Below, in pieces: positions 60,249 to 64,000 of a stretch of DNA of 64,000 nucleotides. The DNA is taken from positions 25,606,001-25,670,000 of the forward strand of contig JBANAY010000003.1 in the NCBI GenBank assembly GCA_037952775.1, written 5' to 3'. Position numbers and translations under genes: made by a program. Below the pieces are notes generated by a model that was not told the DNA's origin, ran no database searches, and was given only the letters and a program-made list of their open reading frames with translations. Each line of letters starts with the position of its first letter. Within the stretch, counting starts at the first letter, position 1. The stretch is from Clonostachys chloroleuca (lineage: Eukaryota; Ascomycota; Sordariomycetes; Hypocreales; Bionectriaceae).

Positions 60249-62403
60249 ATGTCTTACAAACGATCAAGAGCCACCTTCGAGGCGAATGGTGAAGCTGCTG
60301 CACCATACGCAATCTTTGGAACACCCTTGCCAGACGAGGCCGAGTCCCGCGACGATGGCTCCTTTGTTCCCATATGGAAGCAGGAAGTGAGGGATGAGAG
60401 AGGCCGCAAGAGACTCCACGGCGCCTTCACTGGAGGCTGGAGCGCAGGGTATGTTGTCGTTGCCCGACGAGATCACACATTCCCTGGAACTGACGGCGCC
60501 ATACTAGGTATTTCAACACGGTTGGTTCGAAAGAGGGATGGACTCCGTCTACTTTCGTTTCCAGCCGAACCAACAGGCAGAAAGATGGAGCGGCGAAGCA
60601 ACAACGGCGCCCAGAAGATTACATGGACGAGGAGGACCTGGCTGATGCCGCAGAGGCACAGAAGCTCGAAACATCACACGCTTTTGCTGGGCTAGGCGGC
60701 GCAACACGAGATGGGACGGGCTCGGGCGGGATGGCGGGACTCTTCAGGACCCAGGGGGACACAATGGGGCTGAAGCTCCTGCGTAGGATGGGCTGGAAGG
60801 ATGGGCAAGGCATCGGACCAAAGGTGCGACGAACAGCCCGACTTGACATGGCAGGGGGAAGTCGGCTGCAGATGGCGAGACCTATATGTTTGCCCCCGAC
60901 GACGTACCGATGATTCAGTTCAACCGCAAGACAGATCGAAAAGGCTTAGGGCATCAGGGCGAAGCGAAACTGAACGACCCTGCGCGCGGCAGCGACGAAG
61001 GCAACGAAGACGATGATGAAGACAGCATGCCTTCGAAACAAGATGGGAGATTTTCGCTTTTTTCTTCTCGAAAAGCAAAGGCTAAGCCGAGCCGGACCGG
61101 CATCGGTGTCGGGATACTCAATGACGACGGTTCTGATGGAGAAGACCCCTACGAGATTGGACCTAAAATCAAGTATAGCCGTGTCATCGGAGGAGACAAA
61201 AAGAAAAAGAAGAAGCCCTCTTCTTCTGCCAATCCCACACTTGGGAACACCCCTGTCTTCGTGCCCAAGCTCGCTAGGGCTGGGAACAGTCTGTATCGAT
61301 GTCACGATGGACGCTTGCCTCTGGACGGGTTTGTCTTGGCCAAGCTTACTGAAGATATTGCAGGGCTCATGTCAAAATATGCGCCGCCGCCTGTCCCCGA
61401 AGGTTGGGTATCGTCGAAGAAAAAAACCCAAGAGGGTGAAGGGGCTAGTAAAACCTACACATCTACAGCTGACGCAGCAAAAGCATCTTCACTTGACCCG
61501 AGATCACGCGCGGCTTTGTTAGGGGAGAGTGTACTCCCAGGGAAGTCTGTCTTCGATTTCCTCTCTCCGGCCGCCCGGGACAAGTTAGCAGCAGCGTCAG
61601 GGAAGACGAACTTGCCGCCTGGCCTTGGAGAGGTTCCCGAGGAATTCAGAATGTCCGATAAAGAGAGACAGGAGATGTTGTGGAATCAAATTCCAAAGCT
61701 CAATGATCAAACAGCGAGAGCAGCGCTATCGAGGAGCGCCGGAGGACCATACGCCGACGATGAGTTGAAAAGATCGCGCTATAAGGCTTACCTTGAAAGT
61801 CAAGCCAGTCCACATGCGCCTCTCCCCACCAAGGCGCAAGATATGGATGATGGTACCTTCTTGAAAGAGATAAACGAATTTTATAATTGCGCGCGGATCT
61901 TCAAACCTATGACGGGCTTTATGGCATCTAGATTTACTACAGCGAAGATAATAGCGCCATCCACCTCTGCATCGAATGAGCAGGGCGAGCAGCTCTTGTC
62001 CAAACCACCACCGAAGGTCGGTGACCCCGCCGAGGAGGCAGCTAAGATGGGCATGTTTGGAAGCATGACCAGATCTAGCGAAATGTTCTACCCAACCAGA
62101 CTTTTGTGTAAGCGGTTCAACGTCAAAGCGCCCGAGCACTCTCGGCCGGACAATATGGAGGAGCCGGACAAAGCAGCGGCCCCTCAGAAGAACTGGGCGG
62201 TCTACGAGACACACATGGCAGAGCCAGAGGTCACACAAGATAGGAAAGGCCTGCCAGTGCATCAGCCAGCAGTGGCGGCGGAAACGAGGAAGCTGTTGGA
62301 GGAACCTGGCCGGGTTGATCCAGAGAGAAGCGAGGCGATTGAGGGGAAGACGGCGCACGCCGATGTGCTGAAGGCCATTTTTGGAGACAGCGACAGCGAA
62401 TGA
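60249..62403 (+). CDS. GPATCH1-type G-patch protein (spliceosome-associated)
   Basis: Starts [15 protein letters not shown], followed by [20 protein letters not shown] and [21 protein letters not shown], matching the conserved N-terminal domain of GPATCH1-like proteins. A 59-nt intron (60449-60507) joins GGWSAG to [20 protein letters not shown]. The G-patch itself is [20 protein letters not shown], the glycine-rich motif that binds DEAH helicases. Downstream come [15 protein letters not shown] and a long charged region with [14 protein letters not shown] ending ([11 protein letters not shown]). Metazoan GPATCH1 is found in spliceosomes. Coding switches frame once, in or near the G5 run at 60854-60858, just after the G-patch: one base seems missing. 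If the sequence is right, the product would end at the stop at 60911-60913 without its C-terminal 500 residues. Confidence 0.87.
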
Positions 62404-62876
62404 ATTGCATAGAGGTTTAAAGTAGAGCCATGATAATTAAGAAAACCATCCGGTTCCCTCGCATACCAGAGGCGGCGTGCCAGCTGCTGAGAGCCTCCAG
62501 CGCGACGAGGCGTGGGACAGGGCTCCTCCCGAGCAGATTACAGCGATTATTTTGGTGCTGGGCTGGGCGGCTAGTGTCGACCGGGGTGGAGACGGCGGTG
62601 TGCTATTGGCCGGGCAGCCCCAAGGGTCGTACCGCTACCACCCCAGAGCGAACGCTACTTGTTAGGCTCCTGGGCCCAAGTCAGGGGGCCGCCGAGATTG
62701 TGCTGTTGCCCAGACCGAGTCGTCCATTGCCATCACATCACTTGCATCCATCAAAACAATTCATCAATTTACCGGCTTGGGGCGTCTCCACATCCAGCAC
62801 AATCTCCCGCTCCAGTCTCATGCAAACGAGCTTGCCTTGCTAGTTACCCTGGCTGGATTCAGCTCCCCTAACGTAA
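62404..62876. other. Intergenic between the G-patch and Whi2-like genes
   Basis: 3' UTR side of the G-patch gene and probable promoter of the next gene. Short ORFs only; the last in-frame stop before the downstream coding frame is TAA at 62874-62876. Confidence 0.55.
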
Positions 62877-64000
62877 CCTGCCTACCAACCACCAACGGAC
62901 CACCCCCGACCAGCTCCGTCGTCTGCCGCTTCGCTCGAATGCTGCACCGCTTCCATCACGACTGATCCCGCTTCGAAGCTGTCAGACCTACCGCGTTCTG
63001 CTACCACCATCCCACCCTCCGCTGCATTAGCGCGCCAGCTGCCACCTACAGAAACCGTCACGTTGTCGGGAACGCAGGACTCTCGGAACGGACCGTCCGC
63101 GGCCACGGACTTTGTCGACGCCCTGAGGCAACACGCCCACGAATCCGATATTGATCTCACCACCGACGACGAGGACAACAATCTCCTTGGTCGCGAGCAA
63201 TCACCGCCGCCGCAGTACCCAGCCTCTGAGGCGCCTTCCTTCCCACGGCCTCCGCCGTTCTCGTCGCTCTTTTCACCACCGCCTGACGACGCCGATCACC
63301 GCCTAGGAAAGCTCGTCGCCTCCTCGTCCGTCGCCGTCGCAGAAGGAGAAGCCTCATCTGCTCCAGCATACACCCCCTGCGAACCTTGGGATCCTGACCA
63401 GGCAGTTGCCAGGGCTGTTTCTGAGACAAAGACTGCGCTCCCAAGAGATACCAAGGGGCAGTCATCCAAAGATAACGACGCCGAACCTCCACCTGCTTAT
63501 TCAGAAGGGGACAGTCCTCTTCTAACATTTTCATACGTCATGGCTGCTGCCGGAGGAGCCTCAAGTATCATCACTCAGGTCCAACAGGGTGGTCCATCCC
63601 TGAATGCCATTGGCGGTGAGTTTACTGCCCCCTCTGATCAGGATCTTGCCTATGTGATATTATGGCGGTAAATTGGAGGCTAACAAGATTGGATGGTAGA
63701 TGTTGGCGCCGATGAAACCATTGCGATGGACCTTCGGTAAGCGACTGCGAGACGCATCTTTACAAGCCCGAATATATGCTAATGCTGTAAACAGTGGTAC
63801 CAAGTTTGTCTTGTCTCGCGATGAGCTGTTGACCTTACCAGAGTTCGTACTCCTTTCCCTGTTTCCCAATGGCTTGTTCCCAGAGGGACAAATGGGTGGA
63901 TTGTCAGAGGGCGAAGCAGTGCAGGTTGATGTGAGTGTCCGAATAGCCCCGTCAATTCTATCCTGGAAAATGTAATTCTCACATGTTTTCTTCAGTACGA
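62877..64000 (+). CDS. Whi2-like BTB/POZ-fold protein, N-terminal part; start undetermined
   Basis: Coding exons end at 63615, then 63700-63736, 63795-63930 and 63996 onward, with introns of 84, 58 and 65 nt; the gene leaves the window. The spliced protein contains a disordered Pro/Ser/Asp-rich part (DIDLTTDDEDNN, PPPAYSEGDSPLL), then IGDVGADETIAMDLRGTKFV and LSRDELLTLPEFVLLSLFPN, matching the BTB-like N-terminal domain of Whi2-type proteins, which in yeast support the general stress response with Psr phosphatases. The frame is open from 62877, but its first ATG is at 63540, deep inside clearly coding sequence, and no ATG occurs in any frame between 62967 and 63539. The start may be non-AUG, or an ATG may sit in an unseen upstream exon. 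The start given is the beginning of the open frame, not a proven start. Confidence 0.75.

Noticed and set aside
1..64000. tRNA, rRNA or CRISPR features
   Set aside because: No convincing tRNA B-box cloverleaf, 5S-like sequence or regularly spaced repeat-spacer array was found.

Overview
This window is nuclear DNA of a filamentous ascomycete (Pezizomycotina, probably a Sordariomycete; the class is inference). Coding regions are broken by short GT-AG introns of about 46-130 nt, a CPC1/GCN4-type bZIP gene carries the two-uORF leader seen in filamentous fungi, and fungal NLR-like (STAND) genes are present. No database search was possible. Identifications rest on motifs read by eye and on exon joins that restore reading frames.

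Layout. 1-362 (-): N-terminus of a threonine-aldolase-type PLP enzyme, cut by the window edge. 1014-5302 (-): decayed nucleoside-phosphorylase/NACHT/ankyrin NLR with five in-frame stops and four frameshifts. 7307-8961 (+): cpc-1 regulator with a TGACTCA box, two uORFs and a long AUG-less upstream extension of its frame. 9826-10491 (+): GPI-anchored Ser/Thr-rich surface protein. 11543-12247 (+): GNAT acetyltransferase. 13355-14657 (-): Trm7 tRNA 2'-O-methyltransferase. 15132-16649 (-): secreted endonuclease/exonuclease/phosphatase-fold protein. 18470-27016 (+): two intact NLR genes in tandem, PNP-NACHT-ankyrin then patatin-NB-ARC-TPR/ankyrin. 27263-27983 (-): small coiled-coil gene of unknown function. 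32339-33635 (-): CIA30-family protein. 36686-37730 (-): bZIP with a very short zipper. 37731-52154: 14.4 kb without any gene I can support. 52155-53461 (-): CAF40/Rcd1 of CCR4-NOT. 54429-57803 (-): KIN1-type kinase with a KA1 tail. 60249-62403 (+): GPATCH1-type G-patch protein. 62877-64000 (+): Whi2-like BTB-fold protein running off the edge.

How it fits together. Most genes are conserved housekeeping functions: amino-acid starvation control, tRNA modification, mRNA deadenylation, splicing and polarity kinase. Among them sit three NLR-type genes within 26 kb, two intact with different N-terminal effector domains and one dead. This is the accessory, self/non-self-type part of the window. The patatin gene ends in 99-bp ankyrin repeats whose third and fourth units differ only synonymously over 90 bp. 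At cpc-1 the sequence predicts translational control by two uORFs plus non-AUG initiation of a longer protein. KIN1 (three sites) and the G-patch gene (one site) each show apparent single-base losses at short G/C runs, which look more like consensus errors than pseudogenes but need reads to decide.
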